Source: Paludibacteraceae bacterium (GTDB taxonomy: Bacteria; Bacteroidota; Bacteroidia; Bacteroidales; Paludibacteraceae). From it: a stretch of DNA of 44,125 nucleotides. The stretch covers positions 1-44,125 of the forward strand of contig JAGCLW010000025.1 in assembly GCA_017646805.1 (NCBI GenBank), in the 5' to 3' direction. Shown piece after piece: positions 17,431 to 29,500 of this stretch; the first letter of the stretch is position 1, and the number at the start of each line of letters is the position of its first letter. The notes beneath the pieces are model-generated. The model made no database searches. It was not told the DNA's origin and was given only the letters and a program-made list of their open reading frames with translations. A program made the translations under genes and the position numbers.

Positions 17431-18666
17431 ATGAATTTCCAAGAAATGAACCTTGATGAAAACATCATTGAGGCAATAAATTATATGGGATTTGACCAAC
17501 CTACAGAAATACAAGAATTTGCTATTCCTAACATCATCGCCGGACACGATTTGATTGCTTGTGCTCAAACAGGAACCGGAAAAACAGCGGCTTTTGTTCT
17601 TCCCATTTTACATCAAATCATTCAAACTCAAAATCAATCCACTTCAACTCTGATCATTGTCCCAACACGAGAATTGGCAATACAAATAGACCAACAAATT
17701 CAAGGCTTTTCTTATTTTCTCAACATTGGAAGCATTGCCATCTATGGCGGTGGCGACGGAATAATTTATGCCGAACAAGAACGTGCTTTGAAAAATGGTC
17801 GCGACATTATCATTGCAACTCCCGGACGACTAATATCTCACCTTGCTCAAGGCTACGTCAATTTCAAACACATCAAACATCTTGTGCTTGATGAAGCAGA
17901 CAAAATGTTAGACATGGGATTTTTAGATGATATTGAAAAAATAATTTCATTTTTACCAAAAGAACGACAAACTCTACTTTTTTCGGCAACAATGCCTCCT
18001 AAAATTCGTTCTTTGGCAAAAAAAATCTTACGTCAACCAAAAGAAATTTCCCTATCAATCAGCAAACCGGCAGAAGGCGTCAATCAAAATGTCATCTTAT
18101 GCTATGAAGAACAAAAGCAACCCGTTTTGCTACACATTCTCAACCAATATCAAGCTTATACAAGCATCATTATTTTTACATCTCAAAAAAGAAAAGTAAA
18201 CGAAATTGTTCAATTTTTACGCTCAAAGAAAATCACCGCTGCCGGAATTTCGTCCGATCTCGAACAAAATATCCGCGAAGAAGTAATTATTAAATTTCGT
18301 GCAAAAAACCTACGTGTGTTGGTTGCAACCGACGTCATGAGTCGAGGAATTGACATCAAAAACATCGAAATGGTAATCAATTACGACGCTCCACAAGATG
18401 CAGAAGATTATGTTCATCGAATCGGACGGACGGCACGAGCAAATAGCAAAGGAGACGCTTTTACGCTTATTTCTCCTCGAGATATGCTACGCATCAAAAA
18501 TATTGAAGATCTCATCGAAATGCAAATTCCCCGATTGCCTCTTCCGGAAGAACTCGGAGAAGCTCCAATATGGAAAATTGAAGAAAAACAACCTAAAAAA
18601 CGATTTTATAAAAAATCAAAATCAAAAAATGCAACTCATCGGAATTCTCAACATAACAAACGATAG
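17431..18666 (+). CDS. DEAD-box ATP-dependent RNA helicase
   Basis: A cytoplasmic RNA helicase of 411 residues, RhlE-like in layout, that unwinds short duplexes during ribosome assembly or mRNA turnover. All core motifs are present: Q-motif segment GFDQPTEIQEFAIP (20-33), motif I AQTGTGKT (45-52), Ia PTREL (78-82), II DEAD (154-157) and III SAT (185-187). In the second domain IIIFTSQKRK, VATDVMSRGIDI and HRIGRTARA follow. The tail after residue 385 is rich in lysine and arginine (KKRFYKKSKSK) and probably binds RNA. Its last 38 bases overlap folP in another frame, so folP translation is likely coupled to it. It could equally be named CsdA/DeaD-like; the exact subgroup is not settled. Confidence 0.94.
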   Translation: MNFQEMNLDENIIEAINYMGFDQPTEIQEFAIPNIIAGHDLIACAQTGTGKTAAFVLPILHQIIQTQNQSTSTLIIVPTRELAIQIDQQIQGFSYFLNIGSIAIYGGGDGIIYAEQERALKNGRDIIIATPGRLISHLAQGYVNFKHIKHLVLDEADKMLDMGFLDDIEKIISFLPKERQTLLFSATMPPKIRSLAKKILRQPKEISLSISKPAEGVNQNVILCYEEQKQPVLLHILNQYQAYTSIIIFTSQKRKVNEIVQFLRSKKITAAGISSDLEQNIREEVIIKFRAKNLRVLVATDVMSRGIDIKNIEMVINYDAPQDAEDYVHRIGRTARANSKGDAFTLISPRDMLRIKNIEDLIEMQIPRLPLPEELGEAPIWKIEEKQPKKRFYKKSKSKNATHRNSQHNKR

Positions 18667-19441
18667 TTTTTCTGACGGAGGAAAATTTCTGAACATTGAA
18701 AATGCCGTTGCTCACACAAAAAAAAATCTAATAAACGAACAACGTCCTTATTCACAACAATGGATTGAAATAGGAGCCGCAAGTAGCAATATACATTCGT
18801 CCGTCGTTGATGAAAAAGAAGAATTACAACGCATTCAAACCTATTTGCAACACCCGGAAATAATCCAACTCAAAAAAAAGGGCGTCAAATTCGGAATCGA
18901 TTCCTTTAAACCGCAAGTACAAAAAAAAATGCTACAAGTCGGAATTGATTTCGTCAATGATATTCAAAGTTTCTCCCACCCCGAAATTTATCCAACATTA
19001 GCCGAAAGCTCCGTTCCGTTAATCATGATGTACTCTTCAACACTCGACAAAAACGGATTTGCACAAGAACAACACACCTCCGATTTTCAAATCATATTCA
19101 ACAATATGATTCGTTTTTTTGAACAAAAAATCAATCTCTTAACCCAATACGGAATAGAAAAAAAACGCTTTATCCTTGATCCCGGAATGGGGATTTTTTT
19201 AAGTTCCAATCCCGATATTTCTTATCAAATGATACATCACATTCCTTTGATCAAACAGCATTTCAATCTGCCTATATATATCGGAGTTTCTCGAAAATCA
19301 TTTCTCATCACAAATGAAATGAAACAACTCGACAAAAACTCTACAGAATTTCAAAATCTATTACGATTGCAAACAAAAAAAGTAGAACAATTGGCTATTT
19401 CAAAAGGTGCAGATTACATTCGGACGCACGAAATAATATAA
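18629..19441 (+). CDS. folP: Dihydropteroate synthase of Sul-like type
   Basis: The enzyme condenses p-aminobenzoate with dihydropterin pyrophosphate in folate synthesis and is the target of sulfonamides. The start at 18629 (MQLIGILNITND) gives 270 aa and overlaps the helicase by 38 bp; upstream in-frame codons only shadow the helicase. Expected ligands are visible: Asn8 in GILNIT, Asp91 in GIDSFKP, Asn110 in FVNDIQSF, Asp184 in LDPGMG, Lys223 in SRKSF and Arg265 in DYIRTHE. Several segments match my memory of the plasmid Sul1/Sul2 proteins rather than a canonical Bacteroides FolP: GAASSN (49-54) instead of a STRP/SSRP loop, DSFKPQVQ, NDIQSF, DPGMGIFLSSNPDIS instead of DPGFGFGK, and ADYIRTHE. 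Ile189 stands where Sul1 has Phe178. The function is confident; drug susceptibility is not determinable here. Confidence 0.88.
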   Translation: MQLIGILNITNDSFSDGGKFLNIENAVAHTKKNLINEQRPYSQQWIEIGAASSNIHSSVVDEKEELQRIQTYLQHPEIIQLKKKGVKFGIDSFKPQVQKKMLQVGIDFVNDIQSFSHPEIYPTLAESSVPLIMMYSSTLDKNGFAQEQHTSDFQIIFNNMIRFFEQKINLLTQYGIEKKRFILDPGMGIFLSSNPDISYQMIHHIPLIKQHFNLPIYIGVSRKSFLITNEMKQLDKNSTEFQNLLRLQTKKVEQLAISKGADYIRTHEII

Positions 19442-19478
19442 AAAAAGAAGTTCCACGATTGTGGAACTTCTTTTTTTT
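19441..19478. terminator. Bidirectional terminator between folP and the porP-like gene
   Basis: A perfect 10-bp stem GAAGTTCCAC/GTGGAACTTC (19447-19456 and 19461-19470) with a GATT loop is flanked by A-run on the left and eight T on the right. It can therefore stop transcripts from both sides. The two genes converge here. Confidence 0.9.
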
Positions 19479-19493
19479 ATTTACAAAATAACA

Positions 19494-20480
19494 TTAACGA
19501 CAGAAACGTTTCGTATAGCAAAGTGTATATCCTAACATCAACTCAAGAGATCCTGCCGAATGACGGAATAATTTATTGATTGGAATATCATAAGCCGCCG
19601 CTATATGAAATTTATTAAATTGAAAACCAACCATCGGCAAAATATCTATACCTTGATATGGTCCATCAAAGTTTTGACGATACGTTGCTTGACACCACCA
19701 TGAGAAATTTTTATGGCGTGGCATATCTCGATCATAACGAAGCGAAACGTCCAATCCCAAATGTCCATCAAAGTCAAACTTAAACATTGCAGATGGTTCC
19801 AACACATCAAGATCCGACAACGTAAACGCATTTCCAATATTAAAATATCCTGTAATTGCTGTGTTTGGTTCTAAATCTTTGCTATATGCAGGCATTTTTG
19901 TTCGAAGAAAATTCGTCATCGAAAGTCCTGTAAAAAAGCCATACGAAGTAAAATAAACCCCAACATTTGAGTTAATCGTAAATTTACTACTCAAATCTTG
20001 CATTGCCATGTCTCCTGCCGACACATCTTTCAATTCATCGGCAATAAATCCATAATTAAAGAACTTCAACGATACCGCAAAAGAAAGTTGGCGATCGCGA
20101 TCTACCGCTTTTTTATAACGATAACCATCAGAAAGCGGAATATGATATGCTACAGAAATCTGACCTGCTTGATGGATCGAATATCCATTCATATCATTAT
20201 AGAAATAAACGCCAAGACCAACATTATGCGGTAAACGTCCTTGATAACTGAACGACGTAGTCATCGGTGCATCTTTAATTCCCATCCATTGTTGCTTATG
20301 TGTCAACATGAAATAATGGCAATCATTAGCACCGGCAAGAGCAGGATTCACCAAATAATAATTGAAATAGTATTGGTTATAAATTGGGTTTTCTTGTGCC
20401 ATTGACACACCCGTCGCCACTCCAAGTGAAAATAGGAGAACCATCGGCTTTAACCATCGATTTAATAATCTTCTCATCAT
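19494..20480 (-). CDS. PorP/SprF family type IX secretion outer-membrane protein
   Basis: A 328-residue outer-membrane beta-barrel protein of the PorP/SprF family. The preferred start is 20480, giving MMRRLLNRWLKPMVLLFSLG and a signal peptide with cleavage after SMA before QENP; the ATG at 20540 would place a hydrophobic 20-residue stretch before a second signal sequence. Family features are the opening NPIYNQYYFNYYLVNPALAGAN, the conserved HKQQWMGIKDAPMT segment and LPHNVGLGVYFYND, followed by alternating amphipathic strands ending in LELMLGYTLCY. Known biology: SprF-like proteins support secretion of the neighbouring large protein with a type B C-terminal domain, and some bind it at the surface. 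Here the giant gene lies 96 bp upstream on the same strand, which fits a dedicated partner. Confidence 0.92.
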   Translation of the reverse strand: MMRRLLNRWLKPMVLLFSLGVATGVSMAQENPIYNQYYFNYYLVNPALAGANDCHYFMLTHKQQWMGIKDAPMTTSFSYQGRLPHNVGLGVYFYNDMNGYSIHQAGQISVAYHIPLSDGYRYKKAVDRDRQLSFAVSLKFFNYGFIADELKDVSAGDMAMQDLSSKFTINSNVGVYFTSYGFFTGLSMTNFLRTKMPAYSKDLEPNTAITGYFNIGNAFTLSDLDVLEPSAMFKFDFDGHLGLDVSLRYDRDMPRHKNFSWWCQATYRQNFDGPYQGIDILPMVGFQFNKFHIAAAYDIPINKLFRHSAGSLELMLGYTLCYTKRFCR

Positions 20481-20507
20481 ATCGTTGAATTTATTTTGTT
20501 TCAAAAG

Positions 20508-20562
20508 AAAAAGAAAAGAGGAACATATCTGAAAGAGCATATATGCTCCTCTTTCTTTTTTT
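20508..20562 (-). terminator. Large hairpin between the giant gene and the porP-like gene
   Basis: Arms 20508-20528 (AAAAAGAAAAGAGGA then ACATAT) and 20541-20560 pair almost throughout, with one bulge and one G-U pair on the minus-strand RNA. The 3' arm is pyrimidine rich and ends UUUUCUUUUU, as in a terminator. The internal palindrome GAGCATATATGCTC (20535-20548) could form a competing hairpin. It begins 14 bases past the giant gene's stop, so it probably ends or attenuates transcription before the porP-like gene. Confidence 0.65.
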
Positions 20563-20576
20563 ATACACCCACAAGA

Positions 20577-23500
20577 TTATCGTTTCAATAAGAAGTGTCC
20601 TACCAAACGTGCTCCTGTCTCACGAACTTGAATGATATACCAATAATCCGTAGATGGCATATCTTTGCCAAGATACTTACCGTCCCAACCTTCAAAGTCC
20701 GCTGCAACAAACGATGCTAATTCTTTACCATAACGATCATAGATAAAGAGTTCTGTTTCTGGGTAAGACTCAAGACCTGCTACGGTCCAACGATCATTTA
20801 CACCATCATCATTTGGAGTAAAGAACTTCGCCGGTACAATTGGAGTTGGAAGGATTTCTACAATTCCTTCTGTCGAACAACCATTGTCATCAAGGACAAA
20901 GATTTTGTGTTTTCCGATTGCCAAACGACGAATCTCTGTTGAGCTATCGAAGACATCTTCTACCTCTGTACCTATACGATAAGTATAAGGAGCAAGTCCT
21001 CCTTCTGCTGCCAAAAGAACCAATTGTTGATTATCAATTGTTTGAACTTCCAATTGTTTAATCGTTGGATTTGCATTGACTTTAATCGTTACAGGAGTTG
21101 CTTCTACAGATTCACAACCAATTGAAGAAACTACTGATGCGTAATATGTTTGTTCACTTGGAGTCAACAAACTAACAACTGTCGGAGTTGCTTCTGCCGA
21201 TTTGTTTTCATCTGCATACCATTTCAAATTTCCTCCCGTATAAGTAAGCAATTCTTCCCAACCTTGAGTTCCTTGTTTCACACAAGAAACAAAGTCTGTT
21301 GCTACCGGAGCTGCCGGTGCTTGTTGTACAGTTACAGTCGCTGTTGCCGCATTTTTTGATGTACATCCATTACCGTCAGTAACCATTACCGAAGCAGTAA
21401 CATTTGAAGTTGCTTGCTTTTCAGTGAATGTAGCTCCCGTTTCTGTTTGAGACGCTCCGTTAATCGTCCAAGAATACGTATACGGAGAGGCTGTTGTCGT
21501 TGCAGGAGAAGCCGTAAATTTAGCTTCTGTTCCCGAACAAATCGTCGGTTTATCCACTGCGACTTTCACAGTAGGAAGATTATTTACTCTTATCGTAAGT
21601 TCACTTGCTTTGTGACAGCCACAAGGAGAAAAATCATACTTAATTATAAAGTCTCCGGCTTTTCCGGCTTCTTTAGGATCAAATACTGGTTTGCTATTTG
21701 CATCATATTTTACAAAGTCGCCCACAAATTTTCCTGTTCCAATCCATTTTTCTTGCTCATCTGTAGGAGTATTCACTGTAAGTTCTACCGGATCTGAATC
21801 CAAACAAATTGGATCAATTGCAGTAATCACCGGAGCATCAGGAACTGCCGCAATTTTAATTGTTACCTCAAATGGAGTTTTATTGCCAGCTTTATCCGTC
21901 ACAACGATTTCTACCTTTTGCGTTTGTTCTGTAAGAGTTCCACCCCAAAGGTGTCCAGGTCCAGGAGTTTGTGTAATGTTCAAAGAATCTGCACTCGTAC
22001 ATCCTTCATGACCTTTATAATCAGCAAGGTTTTTATAAATTTCTCTCAACATTTCACGATAATCAGGAACTTCAAATGTACAATTTTGTGTATTATGTGC
22101 CATAACCCAATTATATTCTCTTTCAAATTGAGCAGGAATCACTGGAGGTGTAACATCTTTCACACCAAGTTCAAACGTACATGTGCTCGTCAAACCGGCA
22201 TTATCTACTGCTGTCCAAGTAATTTCTTTGTATCCATCGATTATTGCACCTTGAAGAGTCGTATTCGAAGGTGCTCCTTCTAAATTGTGAGTCAACGATA
22301 CCAACGTACAATTATCTGTTGCTACTGCATCATATTCTGTTCCATCAATCGTATACTCACAACCTGTCGCTGGTGCTGGAAGATCCAATTTTGAAACCGG
22401 ACAAGTTGTAAACTTAGGAGCTTCTGTATCTGTATATTTCAATGTATGAGATGCTGACGATGAAGCAAGACATTGATTATTATCTCTAACTTCAACTGTA
22501 TACGTTCCATCATCAACCGATACAGACAATCCTTGAGTTACAGATATCCAACCTGCTCCAATATTATATTCATAAACTCCCGATCCACCGGCAATTGTAG
22601 CAAAGGTTATCGTACCTTGTTCTCCTTTACATTGTGGATTTTGAGCAGTTGTTGTAAATGTAACTGCTTCCGGTTCACCAACTGTTATTGATTGGCGTGC
22701 AGGACAACCATTTGCATCAGTAACTGTTACAGTATATTCTCCTGCTTTCACTGTTGCAGTTGCCTCTGTTGCTCCGGAAATAATTGTTCCACCAGTCCAA
22801 GCGTAAGAATAAGGACTTGTTCCTCCTGTTGCCGCAACGCTGATTGTTGTTGTTCCTCCATTACATTTAATTACATCATTTTGCGTTGTAGTAATTGCAA
22901 GAGGGTTTTCAGGTTGAGTAATTTCTTCTTCATCAGAAATTATCATACAACCTTTCTCATCTGTAATTGTTACTGTATATTTTCCTGCTGTAGCAGTCAA
23001 TTCGGCTGTTGTTTCTCCTGAAGACAATGTTCCGCCATCAACTGCAGTCCATTGATAAGAAACATTTCCTTGATTATTTGCAAGATTTGAAACAGTCAAC
23101 TTACCATTATCTCCATGACATTTAACTGCCGTCATATCAACATCAAATGTCATTTCTTTAGGTTTGACAAGGTTTTGAGATGTACCTATCAATGTTGAAT
23201 AATCAGAAGCATCTTTCACTCGAACTTGATATTCTCCATCTGCAAGATTATCCCATGTTACCGAAGTATTTACCGCAACCTCTGTACCATAAGGTTTGAC
23301 AATAGTTCCATCTTTCTTTTCCAATTGGAATTTATATGGAGCTGTACCACCTTCAGACACCGAAGCTGTAATTGAAGCATTCTTCGAATTATCTGTAGTA
23401 TTAACTTCAAAACATGTTTGTTGAACCGAAGTAACTGTTCCAATAATTGCTCCCGGAACATCAACTGTTACAGTTGTAACAATTTCCGTTTCACAATATG

Positions 23501-26500
23501 TTGTACCTGAATTTGTACGACGAGCAAAGATCTTATAATCTCCTGCTGATAAGTTCGCAAATTCAACCGAAGCTTGCCAATCTCTCACAACTGTCGGATC
23601 AGAAATTCCGACTAACTTATATTCATATCCATCTCCTTTCACATCGCCACCCGAAATAGATGAAACCGTAACTTTACCATCAGCTCCACCTGGTTGAGTA
23701 ACATTTGTTGGTGTTGCTGATCCTATAATTTCAGTAGGAAGTGTAATATCTACATTTTCCGTTACAGAACATTTGTTTTGATCTCGAATAGTCAATGTTT
23801 TATCTTCTGTCAATCCTGTAATAACGAAATCTGCAGGCATTTCCGTAAATGTTGTTCCATCTAAAGAATATTCATACTTAGGAACTCCACCTGTTACGTT
23901 AACAGTAATCGAAGAAGAGTTATCTGCTGCATAACAATTTGGATCTGTCACCGCAATATTATTGATTACCGGAACATCAGGAAGCGTAAGTTTTACTGTT
24001 TTTTCAGTTTTATTTCCACATTCATCTGTTACCGTAATTGTGACATCAGTTTCTCTATCAATTGGAGTAGTAGCAGCAGGTGATTGTTCTACAAGAAGAC
24101 GTTCAGGATTTGTTCTATTATCAGCCTTATTTGTTACATATTGAGTCAAATCAGGCACTTTAAATTCACAATCGCCCGCACTTGTCAACAACATAGTTGT
24201 CAATTCAGCACCATCTTTTATCACGTCATACGTTGGTACTTCTTCATCAATTGGAATTGTGATAACAACTTCATCTTCTGCTGTACAAGCGTTTGTTGTT
24301 CCATTTGAAACAGACCATTTCAACGTATAAGCATAACCGGCTGTCAATCCACTAACTTCCGTATTATATGCTGTTGCATCTGCAAATACCGGAGATTCGT
24401 TAGCGGCAGGAAGATCTGTTGCTGTAGCAACTTTAACTGCACTGACAAATGTCCATTGTCCGGTTGCTGAATTAACTGTCGCAGCAGGATTTGTTGCAGC
24501 CAATGTAGTTGATACCGCATCTCCCTTACATGCAAGTGCAAGTGTTTGTTCTGCTCCCGCATTCGTAATGGCAGTAACCGAAGCATTAACTGTCACAGTT
24601 GCCGAACCGGAAAGATCCGCTGTCGCATCAGAAGGACAATTAACTGCATCACTGAGCGATACCAACGTATATGTACGTGTTTGTGTTGGTGTAACATCAA
24701 ACGTATGTGGATTATCACTTGTAGTTACCACCGTTGGAGCCGAACCAGAACCGTCTGTGTACGAGAATGTAAACGGTGCTGTTCCTGCAAAATTCACTGT
24801 CAATGGAGTTGTTGCATTGTCGGCACAAACTGTTGCATCTCCAGAAATAACAGCCGTTGGACGAGGTGTAATTTTTGCTGTTACTTTCGCCGGAGGCGTG
24901 ATACATCCGTAATCATCTGTAATTGTCACCCAATATGATGTTTCGTCCAATTTCGTAGTCACATCAATATCTGCAGGTGTAAGTGATCCTATCTTATTGT
25001 TCGCATCAGTTTCTGAAGTATACCACGTTTGAGTTCCCGTCGTTGATACCAATTCTGACCATGGTTTAGCATTTCCACTAACCACTGCACACTTAATATA
25101 ATCCGACACATTTGGTGCAGAAAGATTATTTGTTATTTCTACCGAAATATCTACCTTATCACTCTCACATCCGTTAACCGTTTGTGAAACTTGATAAGTC
25201 TTTTTACTCATAAGAACATTCAAATCAAAAGCTGCCGGTTCTGAAATCGAAGCACCTGCGTCGTACCAATTCAATGTTCCTGTCGTTCCAGAAACCAAAC
25301 TTGCCCATGTTGTTGGAGTCGAATTTTGAGCAGGACATTGAGAAATACTATTTACTGTTGGTGCTACCGGCACTTCTTTAATTTCAACAGATCCTCCAAC
25401 AATATCTGATTTACAACCTAACGCAGATTCTGCTTGAGCAAAATATGTATATGTTCCCGGAGAAGAGAACGTTGTATTTGCGAGAGGCGTACTTGCATTT
25501 GCATCTGAGAAGAACTTAATCGTTGCTCCTACCGAACTTGGATCAAGAGCCATTGATGCTGTCACATCAATTGGTTGACCACAAGTTTCAGGAAGTTGAG
25601 AATATACAATTGAAGGTTTTCCTTTTATTGTTATTGTTCCTGTCAACGATGCAGGATTCGTACAAGGAGCAGTAGCTCCTTCTACAGATACCGTATATGT
25701 TAACGTTTCGTCATTTGCTTGTTCTGGCAATGTTCCCGAAATCGTGATTGTTTGTGCAAGTTGATCAAATGCAAACGATACACCAGTTGGCAATCCCGTT
25801 ACGGTTGCATTCGTTGCATTCTTTGTTCCATATACAATCGTTTCAATTGTCGAACCATAACACAAATCTTGTGCTATCGATCCTGAAGTATGAGTCAATG
25901 TCACTTCCGGATTAATCGTTACCGAACCAGCAACTAAATCCGAAGGACAACCATTCTTCGTTCCTTTTACCCAGAAATTAGTTGTTCCAACTGCCGTAAT
26001 TTTTGTATTTGGCAATGCTGTTGTTCCGGCTGCATCTGAATAATACGCATACGTTGTCGCTCCACTGACTTTCGTTGTTATGTCAAGCTCAGAACCTTCA
26101 CACAAATCATCAATTGGAGCAATTGTCACTTCAACTTTTTCATATACCGTCACTGTAAACGGATCTGAAGGTATTGATTGACATGTTGTTGTCGTATTCG
26201 TAGCCACAACAGTATATGTTCCTGCTCCGGCTGCCGTAATACCTGCTCCGGTTACTTCCGTTGCTCCGTTAAAGAATTGGAATGTCAATCCTGTTTTATC
26301 TGAAGTAATTGCAGTATTCAAATCTACCGTTTCGCCAAAACATACAGCGGCTGGATCTGTCACCGTTACTGTTGGACGAGGATTGATTGTTACAGTTACA
26401 GTTTTTTCATCATAACAACCTGTTGCATCATCTGTCAAACGAATTGTATATGTTCCGGCTTCACTGATTGTTGTTGCATCTGCCACAGCCACACCGTCTT

Positions 26501-29500
26501 TCCAATAAGAAAGAGAGTGTCCTGCCGGAGCAGTCGCCGCAGTTGTAATATCAAGTGTTCCCGGTTCACAAATTGTAAATGTTGTTTTAGTTAATGTAAG
26601 CGTAGGTTTTGTATATGCTTCAATAGCAACCGTAGTAGTTTCTGTATTTCCACAAGCGTCTTCCACCGTTACGGTAATAGAACCCGGAGCGGCTGGATCT
26701 GCAATAGCAGTACCTGCTGCAGGAACTTGTGTAATTGTCAATGCAGAATTTTCTGTACAATCATCTGTCGCCAAAAGACGAACATCTTCAACTACATCTG
26801 GCACTTGGAATACACAATTTCCGGCAAATACCATTGGTTTATCCGCTGCAGTTCCCGATATCGTTGGTTTTGTAGCGTCTCCACCTGAAATTGTTGCTGT
26901 TGCACCTGTCAATACATTACCACATTCATCTGTAATATCAAATGTAAATGTAACTGTCCAATTACAATTGTTTCCTGAAATTGTTGCTGTTGGAGTACCT
27001 AAACTTGACGTTTTAAAACATGCAGTTGTTACATTTCCTAATATACTATTTACAAAATCATTAGCCCAATAAATATTTATTGCTTGCATTGGTGATGTTG
27101 GCATACATGCATTTACACCGGTTTGACTATAAGTAGTATATGTAGGTTTTGTTGTATTTTTACAGTTATAAGTCAACGTTTGGTCTGACAACACATTTCC
27201 ACAAGCATCTTCTACTGAATAAGTATAAATCACATTGAATGTACAAGCTTTGCTATCTTTCTTTTCAACCTCTGTTCCGGTCAATGTAACTGTCAAATCT
27301 GAAGAAGTTGGACTTACACAAGCATCTTCATATTTGCTTGCTATCGTTGCTTTTACATCATTAAAGGCCGGAACTTCTGCCGGAACCGTGTTAACATCAA
27401 TGAAACAAGTATTGATTGGTTCAGTAATTCCACTTATCGTTTCTTGCGTAATCGTTTCTCCTGCTTTCAACGAAGGAGCTACTTCATCAGCAACGTTGAT
27501 TGTTGCCGTCGCAAGTTCGCTAAAACATCCGTTAGCATCTTTGATTTGTAACGAAACTTGATCTGCAGCCGTACAAGCAGTATTTGATGCCGTATAATTT
27601 GCTGTTGAATTATCCGTTGCTACTGCCGTTGCTCCCGTCCACAAATATTCCAATGCCGGAGTTGATCCCACAGAGATTTCCGAAGTCAATGGAGTTTCCC
27701 ATGTAGAACCAGGACAAACATTTCCTGTAGGAAGACCTCCTATCGTAACCACCGGAGTTGGATTAACCGTTACCGTAATCGTAAACGGTTCTGATTCAAC
27801 TCCGTCCACTGTTCCTACAACCGTATAGACAATAGCTGTAGCTGTAGTAAGTGTTGAAGTCAACGTTTGAGAAATTTCCGTTTGAGCAGTTGTTGCATTC
27901 GATGCTCCCGTAATTCCGGAAACAGAAGCCACTGTCCAAGTATATGTCGTATTTGCCGAAAGCGTTGCACCACTTGTCAAAGTTGGTTCTGCTTCAAATG
28001 CTGTTCCGCTACAAATTTGATATTCAAGATCATTAAATTGTATCTTATTACACATTTCAACTTCTACCGGTGTAGATTCTGCTTTACATTCTACATCATC
28101 ACAAGCAGCAAGAACAGAATATGCTTCTACTTTCATAAACACTTTATCCACCATCGTACCTGTTGTTTGGTACGTTGGATCGTAAATATCTTCTGCCGCA
28201 ACTTCATAAAATGTTGCTCCGTCATTTGAACGGAACCATTTGTAAGAATATTCTGTATTAACAGGACCTCCCGAAGCTGAAGCTGTAAAATCAATTGGCA
28301 TTCCCTTGTCTACACAAGCTGCCGCATTCGATACCAACGAAACAGACATTGGCGTTGCATCTGCAATCTCGATTGTTGCAACAGCTTTACAATTCAACGC
28401 ATTCGTTACATGAACATAATATGTTCCTGCAGCCAAACCTGAGAACGAATACGAAGTCGATGTCGTTGGAAGAGAAAGGTCAATTGTATTCGCTTCTGTC
28501 ACGGCGTCTGCATCGGCAACCGTAGACAATACATAAGTCCATTTATTGTTGTTAATCGTATTATCATCTGTCACAGAAACCGTAGCCGTACCACTTGCAG
28601 AACCCACACAAAGTGTTGGTGTCGTTGCAGGTGTAACTTGCAATTTACATTCCTTACGAACCAATGTAATTGTATATTGCTCGTCGCAAGGAGCTTTTTC
28701 TGCAATCGTAACAATATTACGTTTTGCACAATACGTTTTTGATTGACCAAGAGCCAATTGCAATGTCGCATTATTAGCAATTGGAGTTGAACAATTTGCT
28801 TCATAGAAAGTAAATTCACTTCCTGTATCATCTACTTGACCACCATTAAAATAGTCTTTCAATGCTTTATTTTTCAAATATGCAGTAAGGTTTTCTCCTA
28901 TTTCTTCATCTGTCACGTTGCGTTCGAAAGCATCGGCAAATGTATATGGATCATAATTGATTGCAACCGGCACTTTCGTAAAATCTCCGTCACCACAGGC
29001 AACCTCACCACTATAAGCCAATCTATATTTTTTAGGATCTCCTTCTGGCAACAAAGGAACTCCATATTCAAATGTTGCCTTATTCCAAATCTCACGCATA
29101 CATTCCATACGCCAAAGGTCTGAACGATCTGCTTCTTTCACTTTCAATTGATAAGTAACAGTCATTGTATGATAACCCGGAATTTTAGGCAATCCCGAAA
29201 TTGTCACTTCTCTACCATTAACTGCAACAGTCGGATTCACCGCTTGCAACACAGGTTGAGGATTGGCAGCGTTATCGTCTGTCAAATAAACTTTTACATT
29301 TCCAACCCAATCTACATTGTAATCGATTTCATCTACAATTGTATTGTTATTCATTGTTTCCGCACCTGCCACATTTTGAGCAATCAATGCGTATTGATAT
29401 GTTTGGCCCGTCACAACGCTTGGTACAGACGATTGTTTTACCAATAATATTTTTGGCTCATCTTGTACCACACCCAAGTACATCATAAACGGATACAAAG

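Noticed and set aside
18718..18726. Run of nine A inside folP as a phase-variation switch
   Set aside because: The genome is very A-rich and such runs are common. The frame is intact here, and folP is an unlikely phase-variable gene.
24546..24938. Overlapping plus-strand frames opposite the giant gene
   Set aside because: They are short antisense shadows, rich in Cys, Ser and Arg, without motifs, start signals or promoters.
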